Shown here: piece by piece, positions 51,667-61,168 of the stretch
How positions within the stretch are numbered: position 1 is the first letter of the stretch
Layout: each line of letters opens with the position of its first letter
Source of the DNA: an uncultured Clostridia bacterium
Lineage (GTDB): Bacteria > Bacillota > Clostridia > TANB77 > CAG-508
DNA: 63,694 bases
Reading direction: 5' to 3'
NCBI GenBank assembly: GCA_947631915.1
Contig: CANRNC010000011.1
Span: forward strand, 1-63,694
Notes under the pieces: generated by a model
The model's input: only the letters and a program-made list of their open reading frames with translations
Databases searched by the model: none
What the model was told of the DNA's origin: nothing
Program-made: the position numbers and the translations under genes

Positions 51667-54375
51667 TTACTTACATTCTTCCCAATTAGTAGCTTCTGAT
51701 ACTTCTGCAATTAAAGGTACTCTTAATTTTACCGCGTTTTCCATCTCTGTTTTTAAAAGTATTTTTACTTTTTCTTTTTCTTCAAAAGGTGCCTCTAAAA
51801 GTAATTCATCATGTATCTGTAAGACAATTTTAGTTTTCAAATTTTCTTCCTTAATTTTATTATATACATTTATCATTGCTATTTTCATTATATCTGCTGC
51901 AGTTCCTTGAATAGGAGTATTTGTAGCAACTCTTATACCAAATTGTCTTACCATATAACTACTAGAACTTATTTCTGGAATATATCTTCTTCTTCCATAC
52001 AAAGTTTGTACATAGCCATCTTTTTTAGCCTTTTCAATTACTTCATCTTCGAATTTCTTTATTTGTGGATATTTTTCAAAATAATTCTGTATATATTGTT
52101 TAGCTACTTTTACGGGAACTCCTATTTCTTCTGAAAGTCCATAATCACTCATACCATAGACTATACCAAAATTAACAGCTTTTGCATGACTTCTTTGTTC
52201 TTTTGTTACTTCTTCTATCGGTGTATTGAATACTTGTGAAGCAACTTGTCTATGTATATCTTCACCATTTTCAAAGGCTTTTATTAGATTTTCATCCTTT
52301 GCTACATCTGATAATACTCTTAATTCTATTTGTGAGTAATCTGCATCAACATATACATATCCTTTTTTAGGTTTAAAAACCTCTCTAAGTTTCCTTCCTG
52401 CCTCAAATCTTGTAGGAATATTTTGTAAATTTGGATCTGTACTGCTTAACCTTCCTGTTGCTGTGACAGTTTGATGGAAATAAGAATGTATCCTACCTGT
52501 ATTCTTATTAATATATGGCAACATACCTTCTACATAAGTTGAATATAGTTTTGCTGTTTGCCTATATTCTAATATTTTATCTATTACTGGATGCTCCCAT
52601 TTAATTTTCTCTAATGTATCTACATCAGTAGAATATCCACTTTTAGTTTTTTTATAAGCAGTTAGTTGCAAATCTTCAAACAAAACTTTAGCTAATTGTT
52701 TTGGAGAATTAATATTAAATTCTTGTCCTGATAATTTATATATATCGTCAGTCAAAGATGTCAATTCTTGTTTTAAAAATTCTCCATATCGAATTAACTC
52801 TTCTTTATCAATTAACATTCCATTATATTGCATATCGGCTAATACTTTTTCTAACGGCATCTCAATTCTATTAAATAGATCTATAAGATTATTAGCTACC
52901 AACAATTCTTTTGTTACTTCATATAACTTTGATATAACATATATTTTCAAAAAATATTCTAAATTATTATCATTATTACTCTCTTCTTGAACTTGTTCAA
53001 ATAAGTTTAATTGTACTCCTGTATTAGTATTATCTTTAATTATATTATTAATATTAATATTCAAATATTTCTCTGCTAGTATATCCAATGTATATTTTGA
53101 AGCATTTGAGTCAAGTAAATATCCTGATATTTCTACATCAAAATAAATATTATTCATTTCTATATTTTGCTCTTTTAATAGAATATAATCTATTTTCTGT
53201 TTGTATCCTATTTTCTTTATCTCACTATTCTCGTATATATCTTTTAATTCAGATAGAAATTTCTTATCCAAGTAATATGCAGTTTCATTATTAAAAATAT
53301 ATATTCCACTAATTTCTTTGTTAATTATACTAGTTGAGTCTTGCACATCTTTTGTCTGTAAAAAATATATTATTTCTTTTTGTTCTATAATTTTTCTCTT
53401 CAATTCCTGAACTTCTGATAGGTTAGCTAAATATTTTTTAGATAACAATTCTTCTATATTTGCATCATTTTTTTCAACTACATCAATCTCATCAAGTTTA
53501 AATCTCTCTATATATTTCTTCAATCTAAGGGCTTTAAATTGCTCTAATACCTTTGGTTTGTCCCACTCCTTTATCTCTAAATCTTCAATTTGGATATCAA
53601 TAGGTACTTTTATATCTATAGTTCCTAATGTTTTTGATAATACAGCTAATTCTTTATTATTTTCAAGATTTTCTCTTAACTTTCCTTTTTCAGTTGCAGT
53701 TCCTTTTTCAATCTCTTTATATAAGTTTTCAATAGTACCATATTTCTTTACTAATTGTAATGCCGTTTTTTCTCCTACTCCTGGGACTCCTGGTATGTTA
53801 TCAGATTTATCTCCCATTAATCCTTTTACTTCAATCATTCCAGCTGGGCTCACACCATAAGTCTCAAACACCTTGCTCTCGTCAAAGTCCTCCTCCTCTG
53901 TTTTTCCAGCTTTTGTTCTTGGAATTCGTATAGTTATCATTTTACTAGCAAGTTGAAAAGTATCTCTATCTCCTGAAAGTATTGTAGTTGCAATACCTTG
54001 CTTCTCTGCTGTTTTTGCAAGAGTACCTAATATATCATCAGCTTCATATCCTTCTTTTTCGATTATTATAATGTTCATTGCTCTTAATATTTCTTTAATC
54101 ATTGGCATTTGTGCTACAAGTTCTTCAGGCATAGCATGTCTAGTACCCTTATATTCTGCATACATTTTGTGTCTCTTTGTAGGTGCTTTCAAATCAAATG
54201 CGACAGCTAAATACTCTGGCTTTAAGTCTTCTAAAATCTTAAACATAATTGCTAAAAAACCATATATAGCATTTGTATATGTGCCATCTTCTGTTTGTAG
54301 CACTTTACTACCCATAATTCCATAAAAAGCTCTATTCATAATACTATTTCCGTCAATAACTACTAATCTTTTCAT
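51667..54375 (-). CDS. polA: DNA polymerase I
   Basis: The start at 54375 (MKRLVVIDGNS) follows AGGAGG. The 902-residue enzyme has a 5' nuclease domain (KGLMGDKSDNIPGVPGVGEKTA), a diverged 3'-5' exonuclease domain and a polymerase domain (VDADYSQIELRVLSD, RSHAKAVNFGIVYGMSDYGL, QIHDELLLEAP). The first acidic pair of the proofreading site is not evident (the region reads EIIYFLQTKD), so proofreading is probably lost, as in other Gram-positive PolI proteins. Confidence 0.95.
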   Translation of the reverse strand: MKRLVVIDGNSIMNRAFYGIMGSKVLQTEDGTYTNAIYGFLAIMFKILEDLKPEYLAVAFDLKAPTKRHKMYAEYKGTRHAMPEELVAQMPMIKEILRAMNIIIIEKEGYEADDILGTLAKTAEKQGIATTILSGDRDTFQLASKMITIRIPRTKAGKTEEEDFDESKVFETYGVSPAGMIEVKGLMGDKSDNIPGVPGVGEKTALQLVKKYGTIENLYKEIEKGTATEKGKLRENLENNKELAVLSKTLGTIDIKVPIDIQIEDLEIKEWDKPKVLEQFKALRLKKYIERFKLDEIDVVEKNDANIEELLSKKYLANLSEVQELKRKIIEQKEIIYFLQTKDVQDSTSIINKEISGIYIFNNETAYYLDKKFLSELKDIYENSEIKKIGYKQKIDYILLKEQNIEMNNIYFDVEISGYLLDSNASKYTLDILAEKYLNININNIIKDNTNTGVQLNLFEQVQEESNNDNNLEYFLKIYVISKLYEVTKELLVANNLIDLFNRIEMPLEKVLADMQYNGMLIDKEELIRYGEFLKQELTSLTDDIYKLSGQEFNINSPKQLAKVLFEDLQLTAYKKTKSGYSTDVDTLEKIKWEHPVIDKILEYRQTAKLYSTYVEGMLPYINKNTGRIHSYFHQTVTATGRLSSTDPNLQNIPTRFEAGRKLREVFKPKKGYVYVDADYSQIELRVLSDVAKDENLIKAFENGEDIHRQVASQVFNTPIEEVTKEQRSHAKAVNFGIVYGMSDYGLSEEIGVPVKVAKQYIQNYFEKYPQIKKFEDEVIEKAKKDGYVQTLYGRRRYIPEISSSSYMVRQFGIRVATNTPIQGTAADIMKIAMINVYNKIKEENLKTKIVLQIHDELLLEAPFEEKEKVKILLKTEMENAVKLRVPLIAEVSEATNWEECK

Positions 54376-54417
54376 TCTTCCTCCTAAATACATCTAGAAC
54401 ATTAATTTTATTAATAA

Positions 54418-55215
54418 CTATCTACCTTTATCATCTCTTTGTCTATCGTTGCAAACAAATATATGATTACATTTTCCTAACCTTTCATTTGTTCCAGTTT
54501 GCACTCTTACATTCGGACATTTTTTCATTTCATCAATAAGTTCATTTGAAGATTTTATTATTTTTCCTTTAAATCTCATATTATATATTTCTACATTATC
54601 ACTAATATTAAAAACTGCTGGCTTTCCTTGATCAATTATTGATTCTGCACATAATGGAATTTTGCTACCTACAATAACATTTGCCCAATCTATCATATCA
54701 GAAGAGTTTTTTTCAAATGTTCCTTTTACAACATGTAAACTTCCTTCTCCAGGTTTTAAGTTATTGTCTTTTTTCGTTGAGAACTCTTTCCTTGCAAAAG
54801 GATCTACACTAACTACATTATATCCTGCCATGCAAAGTTTTCTACCCAAGTGGCAATTCTCTCCATCGCCTACACATAATATTTTAGGATATTTTTTATT
54901 AGAATAGTTTTTTATAACATAATTATATATAAGAGAACTTGGCATTTCTATAATTTCATACCAATCAAGGAAATCAATAAATAGTTCTTCTTGTCGCTTT
55001 TTTGTTATATCTTCTGGTAAAATTATAGGAATTTGATGTTCAGGATATCCAATTGACATATCCAGTTTATTAAGTTCATTAAAAACTCTAGATGTCAAAG
55101 CTATTAGTTCATCTTGACTTAACTTGTCTGGATTTTCAAAAGCTACCTTTTTTCCAAATTCTATTAATCCTTGTCTATATTTCATAAAAATACTTCTTAT
55201 AGTTTCATTCTCCAA
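54418..55215 (-). CDS. Unknown protein with a Rossmann-like motif
   Basis: A 265-residue cytosolic protein with a TTG start behind GAGGAG. It has a helical first half and a nucleotide- or SAM-binding-like stretch ILCVGDGENCHLGRKL, with NVVSVDPFA about 15 residues later, as in class I Rossmann folds. UPF0146-type proteins have a similar plan, but I cannot confirm that. The last part has NVRVQTGTNERLGKCNHIFVC. It lies 42 bases upstream of polA. No function is assigned. Confidence 0.55.
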   Translation of the reverse strand: MENETIRSIFMKYRQGLIEFGKKVAFENPDKLSQDELIALTSRVFNELNKLDMSIGYPEHQIPIILPEDITKKRQEELFIDFLDWYEIIEMPSSLIYNYVIKNYSNKKYPKILCVGDGENCHLGRKLCMAGYNVVSVDPFARKEFSTKKDNNLKPGEGSLHVVKGTFEKNSSDMIDWANVIVGSKIPLCAESIIDQGKPAVFNISDNVEIYNMRFKGKIIKSSNELIDEMKKCPNVRVQTGTNERLGKCNHIFVCNDRQRDDKGR

Positions 55216-55244
55216 TATTATTCACTCCTCAAATACTCTAATTG

Positions 55245-55913
55245 CTATAATGTTTTTAAGTCTAAAAATCCACATATTGACTCTTTCATTTTATCTATTT
55301 TATGTCCATCTGCTAAACAAACATTCCATCCTCTTTTTTTAGCAGTAATAATGTTTTCTTCAGAATCGTCTATAAATAGTATATTATTAGGAGAAATCTT
55401 GCAATCTCTTTCTACAAATTCGTATATTTTTTCATCAGGTTTACTATAGCCTATATCAAAAGATAACCATACATAATCAAACTTCTTTAAATTTACCTGA
55501 TTATTAATTCTTTCCTTATCTAAATATCCCAAATTAGATAAAACGCCTATTTTACTGTATGCTTTTAAACTATGTGCTAATGATACAACATCTTTATAAT
55601 AATATACTTTTGCAAATTCTTCTAAATACACTTTGCAAAATTCTTCAAAACTACAATTATCGCTGAAATTAAACCCTATTTTTAATCTGTTAAACCATTT
55701 TCGTATATCTTCAATAGTATTATATTGATTTATCTCTTTACCAAATTCATCACGTTTATAAAACTTGTATATTGAAGTAATATCAATTTCTTCTACACTA
55801 CTGAAATGTTTTATAATATTCATAATTGCAGAATTCACATTGTATTCTCCATCAGAGTGACTTTCTATCACACCACCCCAGTCAAAAATAACTATTTTAT
55901 TATTATTGTACAT
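55245..55913 (-). CDS. HAD-superfamily hydrolase
   Basis: A 222-residue HAD protein: nucleophile motif I IVIFDWGGVIES (Asp14-Trp15-Gly), motif II VLSNLG, conserved Lys in YSKPDEKIYEFV and motif IV ILFIDDSEENI. The cap of about 70 residues sits after motif I. The substrate is unknown. It lies between hydA (14 bases upstream) and the unknown gene at 54418. Confidence 0.88.
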   Translation of the reverse strand: MYNNNKIVIFDWGGVIESHSDGEYNVNSAIMNIIKHFSSVEEIDITSIYKFYKRDEFGKEINQYNTIEDIRKWFNRLKIGFNFSDNCSFEEFCKVYLEEFAKVYYYKDVVSLAHSLKAYSKIGVLSNLGYLDKERINNQVNLKKFDYVWLSFDIGYSKPDEKIYEFVERDCKISPNNILFIDDSEENIITAKKRGWNVCLADGHKIDKMKESICGFLDLKTL

Positions 55914-55927
55914 TATAATTCCCCTTA

Positions 55928-57682
55928 TTATTGGATATCTTTATATTTATCTTGTTCTTTATAAGTTGTATGTAATAAAATATGTGCCTTATGTCCTCCT
56001 GGTTTTTCTAGGTATTCTTTATATATTTTCTGTAATACTGGATTTTCATGTGATTTTCTAATAACACTTTTTTCATCTGCTGAATACAAAGCATCTGCTC
56101 TCTTTTTTCTAATATCAATTCTAGCTCTTTCTTTTGCAGAATGTATTGGTTGTCCTCCGCCCATTACGCAACCTCCTGGGCAAGCCATAATTTCTATAAA
56201 TTGATAGTCTGCTGTTCCATTTCTTACTTGATCCATTATCTTTCTTGCATTTGATAGTCCTGATGCAACTGCTATTTTTATTTCTTTTCCATCGATTTGT
56301 AAACTTGCTTCTTTAATACCTTTTTCTCCTCTTACAGCTTCAAATTCTATTTTTTCTAATTCTTTACCTGTTGCTATTTCTGTTACTGTTCTTAAAGCTG
56401 CTTCCATTACTCCACCTGTTGTTCCAAAAATAGCACCGGCACCCGTTGCTTCTCCCATAGGATCATCAAACCTTTCATCTTCCAATGATATAAAGTCTAT
56501 ACGAGCCTGTTTTATCATTCTTGCAAGTTCTCTTGTAGTAATAACTGCATCTACATCTGGATATCCTGTTCCTGACATATCTTCTCTTGTAATTTCATAT
56601 TTTTTAGCAACACATGGCATAACTGATACCACAAAGATCTTTGATGGATCTATTTTGTTTATATCCGCAAAATATGATTTTATAAGTGCTCCAAACATTG
56701 TGTGTGGTGACTTACAACTAGATAAGTGATCTAATTGATCGGGATAATTTTTTTCGCAATAATTAATCCACCCTGGGCTACAAGATGTTATCATAGGGAG
56801 AACTCCATTATTATTTAATCTATCTAAAAACTCCGTACCTTCTTCCATAATTGTAAAATCAGCACCTGTGTTTGTATCAAATACTTTATCAAACCCTAAT
56901 CTTTTTAATGCACAAATCATTTTACCAGTTACATTTGTACCGATTTCCATTCCAAACTCTTCTCCTAATGCCACTCTAACTGCTGGTGCAGTTTGAACCA
57001 CTACATATGTATCTTTATCTTTTAATTTTTCCCATACTATTTCAGTAGAATCTTTTTCAGTTAATGCACCAACTGGGCATGCTTCTATACATTGACCACA
57101 TAAAACGCAATTAACATCTGCTAGACTTTTTCCTCCTACTGTTGATACACAAGATTCAAAACCTCTATTTATAAAATCTATCGCTCCTACTCCTTGTACT
57201 TTTTTACAAGTTGCTACACATCTTCCGCATAAAATACATTTATTAAAATTTCTAACAATTGATACAGATTTCTCATCTTTTTCATGTGTTTGGACTTTTC
57301 CATTATATTTTATACCAGTAACACCAAATTCTTCTGCTAATTTTTGTAATTCACAATTTTTATTTCTAACACACGTTAAACAATCTCTTTGATGATTTGA
57401 TAGAATTAAATCTAATACTATTTTTCTAGCTTCTGCTATTTCTGGTGTATTAGTTTTTACAATCATACCTTCTTCAGCTTTTTCTATACAAGACGTTACA
57501 AAGCCTCTCCTACCTTCCACTTGCACTAGACACATTCTACATGCACCAATTTCATTAATTTCTTTTAAGAAACACAGTGTAGGGATATCGATATTTGCTT
57601 TTCTTGCTGCTTCTAATATAGTTGTTCCTTTTTTCACTTCGACTTGTTTACCATCTATTGTTAAGTTTATCATATCTGACAT
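55928..57682 (-). CDS. hydA: [FeFe] hydrogenase catalytic subunit HydA of the HydABC type
   Basis: A 584-residue enzyme. Domains: [2Fe-2S] (CFLKEINEIGACRMCLVQVE), His-ligated [4Fe-4S] (HQRDCLTCVRNKNCELQKL), two [4Fe-4S] (CILCGRCVATC, CVLCGQCIEACP), then the H-cluster with TSCSPGW, MPCVAKKYE and MACPGGCVMGGGQP, followed by the small C-terminal domain. These are the full H-cluster signatures. With HydB and HydC upstream it should form a bifurcating hydrogenase, evolving H2 from NADH plus reduced ferredoxin in the cytosol. Confidence 0.95.
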   Translation of the reverse strand: MSDMINLTIDGKQVEVKKGTTILEAARKANIDIPTLCFLKEINEIGACRMCLVQVEGRRGFVTSCIEKAEEGMIVKTNTPEIAEARKIVLDLILSNHQRDCLTCVRNKNCELQKLAEEFGVTGIKYNGKVQTHEKDEKSVSIVRNFNKCILCGRCVATCKKVQGVGAIDFINRGFESCVSTVGGKSLADVNCVLCGQCIEACPVGALTEKDSTEIVWEKLKDKDTYVVVQTAPAVRVALGEEFGMEIGTNVTGKMICALKRLGFDKVFDTNTGADFTIMEEGTEFLDRLNNNGVLPMITSCSPGWINYCEKNYPDQLDHLSSCKSPHTMFGALIKSYFADINKIDPSKIFVVSVMPCVAKKYEITREDMSGTGYPDVDAVITTRELARMIKQARIDFISLEDERFDDPMGEATGAGAIFGTTGGVMEAALRTVTEIATGKELEKIEFEAVRGEKGIKEASLQIDGKEIKIAVASGLSNARKIMDQVRNGTADYQFIEIMACPGGCVMGGGQPIHSAKERARIDIRKKRADALYSADEKSVIRKSHENPVLQKIYKEYLEKPGGHKAHILLHTTYKEQDKYKDIQ

Positions 57683-57707
57683 ATTTTAATTTCTCCTTTC
57701 GGTTTTA

Positions 57708-59561
57708 TTAACTAATAGCCTTAAATGGACAATTATTAAGACATACTCTACATTTGATACATATAGCTGGATTAATCTTATGAGGCATTTTAGGTTCTCC
57801 CTCAATTGCATTAACTGGGCATTGTCTTTTACATAACCCACAACCCTTACACTTTTCTGGATCGATTGTAATTCTAGTTAGTGCTTTACATTCTCCTGCT
57901 GGACATTTTTTATCCTTAATATGTGCTTCATATTCATTTCTAAAATATTTTAGTGTTGAAAGTACTGGGTTTGGTGCCGTTTGACCTAGTCCGCATACAG
58001 ATGCATTCTTTATATTAATTGCTAATTTCTCTAAATTCTCTAAATCTGCTTCAGTTCCAGATCCTTTTGTTATTTTATCTATAATCTCAAGCATTCTCTT
58101 TGTTCCTATTCTACAAGGCGTGCATTTTCCACAAGATTCATCTACAGTAAAACCTAGGTAAAATTTTGCTAGATTTACCATACATTTTGTATCATCCATT
58201 ACAATTAATCCACCAGATCCCATCATAGAACCTATAGAGGTTAGAGATTCATAATCTATTGGAGTATCTAAATATTGTTCTGGTATACACCCACCTGAAG
58301 GTCCACCTGTTTGTGCCACTTTAAATTTATGACCATTTGGTATTCCTCCTCCAATATCAAATACAATCTCTCTCAAAGTTGTTCCCATTGGTACTTCTAC
58401 CAAACCTGTGTTAACAACATTTCCTCCTAATGCAAAAACTTTAGTTCCTTTAGAGTTTTCTGTTCCTATACTTGCATACCATTCTGCACCATTCAATATG
58501 ATTTTTGTCACATTGGCATAAGTTTCCACATTGTTAATTAAAGTTGGCTTTTGCCACAAACCTGCATTAGCTGGGAATGGTGGTTTTAGTCTTGGTTGAC
58601 CTCTTCTTCCTTCTATTGATTCTAAAAGAGCTGTCTCTTCTCCACAAACAAAAGCTCCTGCACCTAGTCTTATTTCTACATCAAAACTAAAATCTGTACC
58701 CCATATATTTTTTCCAAGTATTTCATATTCTCTTGCTTGGTCTATCGCTTTTTGAAATCTTTGTACTGCAATTGGATATTCAGCTCTAACATATATGTAT
58801 CCCTTATTGGCTCCAATAGCATATCCTGCTATCATCATAGCTTCAAGAACGCAATGTGGATCTCCTTCTAATATGCTTCTGTCCATAAATGCTCCAGGGT
58901 CTCCTTCATCTGCATTACATACAACATATTTTTGATCCCCTTCCGCCATTTTAGTAAACATCCATTTTTTACCTGTTGGAAATCCTGCTCCTCCTCTTCC
59001 TCTTAATCCAGAATCAGTAATTTCTTTAATAACATCATCTTGACTCATGGAAGTTAAAACTTTTTCTAAAGCCTTATATCCATCAAAAGCTATGTACTCT
59101 TCTATATCTTCAGGGTTAATGATACCGCAATTTTTAAGTGCTATTCTTTTCTGCTTTTTGTAGAAATTTAATTCGTCTAGTCTATTTACTAGTTTGTCAT
59201 CAATATCTTTACAAAGTAGTCTTTCTACTTTTTTCCCTTCAATAATATGAGTATTAATAATTTCTTCACAATCTTCTGGTTTAACCATCGCATAAAAAGT
59301 ATCTTCTGGTCTTATTATAACAATTGGTCCTTTTGCGCAAAGTCCAAAACATCCTGTCTGTATTACTCTTACATTTTCAATATTTTTTTCTTTCAAAATT
59401 TCTCTAAATCTTTCTATAATTTTAGGTGATTTTGAAGAAGTACATCCTGTTCCTCGACATACTAAAATATGCTTTTCTCTTGTATCTGCATTTAAATTAA
59501 TTCTTAAATCTAATTCATTTCTTTTTTCTTTTCTTATTTCTTTTATTTTTTCAAGTGTCAT
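57708..59561 (-). CDS. hydB: NADH-binding hydrogenase subunit HydB (NuoF-like)
   Basis: A 617-residue subunit: N-terminal thioredoxin-like [2Fe-2S] domain (CRGTGCTSSKSP, TGCFGLCAKGP), FMN and NADH sites (GRGGAGFPTGKKW, CNADEGDPGAFMDR, GAGAFVCGEETALLESIEG), a [4Fe-4S] (SCGKCTPCRIGTKRML), and two C-terminal [4Fe-4S] (CKGCGLCKRQCP, CIKCRVCLNNCP). The C-terminal ferredoxin domain is the mark of HydB and absent in NuoF. It follows hydC by 13 bases. Confidence 0.95.
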   Translation of the reverse strand: MTLEKIKEIRKEKRNELDLRINLNADTREKHILVCRGTGCTSSKSPKIIERFREILKEKNIENVRVIQTGCFGLCAKGPIVIIRPEDTFYAMVKPEDCEEIINTHIIEGKKVERLLCKDIDDKLVNRLDELNFYKKQKRIALKNCGIINPEDIEEYIAFDGYKALEKVLTSMSQDDVIKEITDSGLRGRGGAGFPTGKKWMFTKMAEGDQKYVVCNADEGDPGAFMDRSILEGDPHCVLEAMMIAGYAIGANKGYIYVRAEYPIAVQRFQKAIDQAREYEILGKNIWGTDFSFDVEIRLGAGAFVCGEETALLESIEGRRGQPRLKPPFPANAGLWQKPTLINNVETYANVTKIILNGAEWYASIGTENSKGTKVFALGGNVVNTGLVEVPMGTTLREIVFDIGGGIPNGHKFKVAQTGGPSGGCIPEQYLDTPIDYESLTSIGSMMGSGGLIVMDDTKCMVNLAKFYLGFTVDESCGKCTPCRIGTKRMLEIIDKITKGSGTEADLENLEKLAINIKNASVCGLGQTAPNPVLSTLKYFRNEYEAHIKDKKCPAGECKALTRITIDPEKCKGCGLCKRQCPVNAIEGEPKMPHKINPAICIKCRVCLNNCPFKAIS

Positions 59562-59574
59562 AAAGATATATCTC

Positions 59575-60066
59575 CTATTCTTTATTTTTATATTCTTCTA
59601 TAACTTTTTTCATTAGATCTGGAGTTGCTTTTCCATATACTTCATTATTAACAGTAAATACTGGTGCTAATCCACATGCTCCTATACATCTAGTTGCTTC
59701 TAATGAGAATTTTCCATCTGGTGTTGTTTCTCCTTCTTTTATTTTTAGTGCTTCCTTTGCTGTATCCAATAGTTTCTCTGAACCTTTTACAAAGCATGCA
59801 GTTCCTAAACAAACTGCGATGTTATATTTTCCTTTTGGTTTTAATGAAAACCTAGAATAAAATGTTATTACGCCGTATATTTCAGCCATTTCCATATTTA
59901 AATATTTAGATATTTCCTCTTGAGCTTTCATTGGAACATATCCATAATGTTCTTGTACTTCATTAAGTATTTGTATTAGATTGTTTTTATCTTTTGCATA
60001 TTTTGTTAAAATTTCTTCTAGTCCTGGTAATTTATTGCTGCACTCACAATTACAACTTTCGTTCAT
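59575..60066 (-). CDS. hydC: Hydrogenase subunit HydC (NuoE-like)
   Basis: The start at 60066 (MNESCNCECSNK) is chosen because AAGGAGGG precedes it; the frame is open six codons more. The 163-residue thioredoxin-fold [2Fe-2S] protein has LNEVQEHYGYVP, GVITFYSRFSLKPKGKYNIAVCLGTACFVKGS and the second Cys pair in EATRCIGACGLAPVF. It is first in hydC-hydB-hydA, the order typical of Clostridial HydABC. A cysteine-rich N-terminal leader (CNCEC) is unusual. Confidence 0.92.
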   Translation of the reverse strand: MNESCNCECSNKLPGLEEILTKYAKDKNNLIQILNEVQEHYGYVPMKAQEEISKYLNMEMAEIYGVITFYSRFSLKPKGKYNIAVCLGTACFVKGSEKLLDTAKEALKIKEGETTPDGKFSLEATRCIGACGLAPVFTVNNEVYGKATPDLMKKVIEEYKNKE

Positions 60067-60119
60067 TTTTACCCTCCTTCTCATTTAGTATCTTATTTTA
60101 AAATCAATAATATAATGAT

Positions 60120-60494
60120 TTATGAATAGCATTTTAATTTATGTATATATTCTGTTATCTTTGAAATCATATCCTCTGAATTTTTATAACCTATAACATC
60201 TGCATTAATATACTCTATACATGATGATACATTATTTTTTTCATTATAAATACATAAAATCCTTTTATTACTCATTTCTGCTCTACCAATTTCAATTCCC
60301 AATCCTAACGATGCTCGAGAGACTTCTGCTATAAATAAATCTGATTGGTCAATAGCTTCTTTTGAGTTAAAGGTATTATCAGTTAAGTGTGGAAATATAA
60401 ATTCACATTCTTTATATAATTTAGAATTTATAATTGGCATATAAAGTTCATTCATAAAGTCATAGCCTGTTGAATGTCCTACATATATCTTAAT
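60120..60494 (-). CDS. Nucleoside 2-deoxyribosyltransferase-like protein, probable ATT start
   Basis: The ATG at 60455 begins inside the fold. Upstream in frame is IKIYVGHSTGYDF, the expected first strand (KIYVGHS) of the family, with AAAGGAGGAG eight to nine bases ahead of the ATT at 60494. No ATG, GTG or TTG is suitable, so ATT initiation is likely. The product is about 124 residues, with LFIAEVSRASLGLGIEIGRAEMSNKRILCIY. These proteins include 2-deoxyribosyltransferases and nucleotide-cleaving relatives. The substrate is unknown. Confidence 0.65.
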   Translation of the reverse strand: MKIYVGHSTGYDFMNELYMPIINSKLYKECEFIFPHLTDNTFNSKEAIDQSDLFIAEVSRASLGLGIEIGRAEMSNKRILCIYNEKNNVSSCIEYINADVIGYKNSEDMISKITEYIHKLKCYS

Positions 60495-60622
60495 AATATT
60501 ATCTCCTCCTTTTTGACTTTATTTGCTAAAATTAATAATGAATTTAATATAATCGTTCTCTTTTACTATATCATATATATTATTTTTTTTCCATATTTAA
60601 TTAATTTTTATATATAAAAATT

Positions 60623-60655
60623 AAAAAGGTATTACTTTCAAAGTAATATCTTTTT
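60623..60655 (-). terminator. Terminator hairpin
   Basis: Stem ATTACTT / AAGTAAT extended by AAAAAGGT / ATCTTTTT, with T runs on both strands. It lies about 90 bases past the gene at 60744 (minus). Confidence 0.65.
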
Positions 60656-60743
60656 ACATTATAAATTTCTCTATATTAACTTTATAACGCTTATTAACTA
60701 TCATATGCTAAATATTACACTCCATCATTTATGAAAAAATATA

Positions 60744-61133
60744 TTAATTTTTTCTCCAGATCATTTTGATTTTAGATATAATTTTTTGATACCATTTTTC
60801 ATTGTCTATTACTGATAATGCTTGATTATTCTCTATTACCTTGTTATTATCTCTAAATGAAATTTCTACATTTCTTGTATTATCTTCAGCTAGAATTACA
60901 TTTTGAAATTGTTTTTTCAAAAAATCTTTGTAAATCATTCCTAAAATTGTTATTGTTTCATCCTTTAATTCTTGTTCATTTATAGGTTCTTTTATAACTT
61001 TAAAATATGATTTAGATTTGTTTTCTTCTATAACAGTTTTAAAAGCATTTGGTATTTTATCTGTAAGTTCTTTTGGCATAAGATTTAATATACAATCAAC
61101 TTCATAAAATGCTTCTTTATAAGTTTCATCCAT
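60744..61133 (-). CDS. Helical protein, same family as the gene at 3649
   Basis: A 129-residue charged helical protein: YEVDCILNLMPKELTDKIPNAF, then NEQELKDETITILGMIYKDFL. It shares the Y-EV-x2-IL-x2-MP-x5-KIP pattern with the gene at 3649. The C-terminal 30 residues add a basic tail (WYQKIISKIKMIWRKN). It lies 35 bases downstream of the gene at 61169 on the same strand. No function is assigned. Confidence 0.6.
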   Translation of the reverse strand: MDETYKEAFYEVDCILNLMPKELTDKIPNAFKTVIEENKSKSYFKVIKEPINEQELKDETITILGMIYKDFLKKQFQNVILAEDNTRNVEISFRDNNKVIENNQALSVIDNEKWYQKIISKIKMIWRKN

Positions 61134-61168
61134 ATATATCTTCCCATTCCTTCCTTTTGTATAAAATA

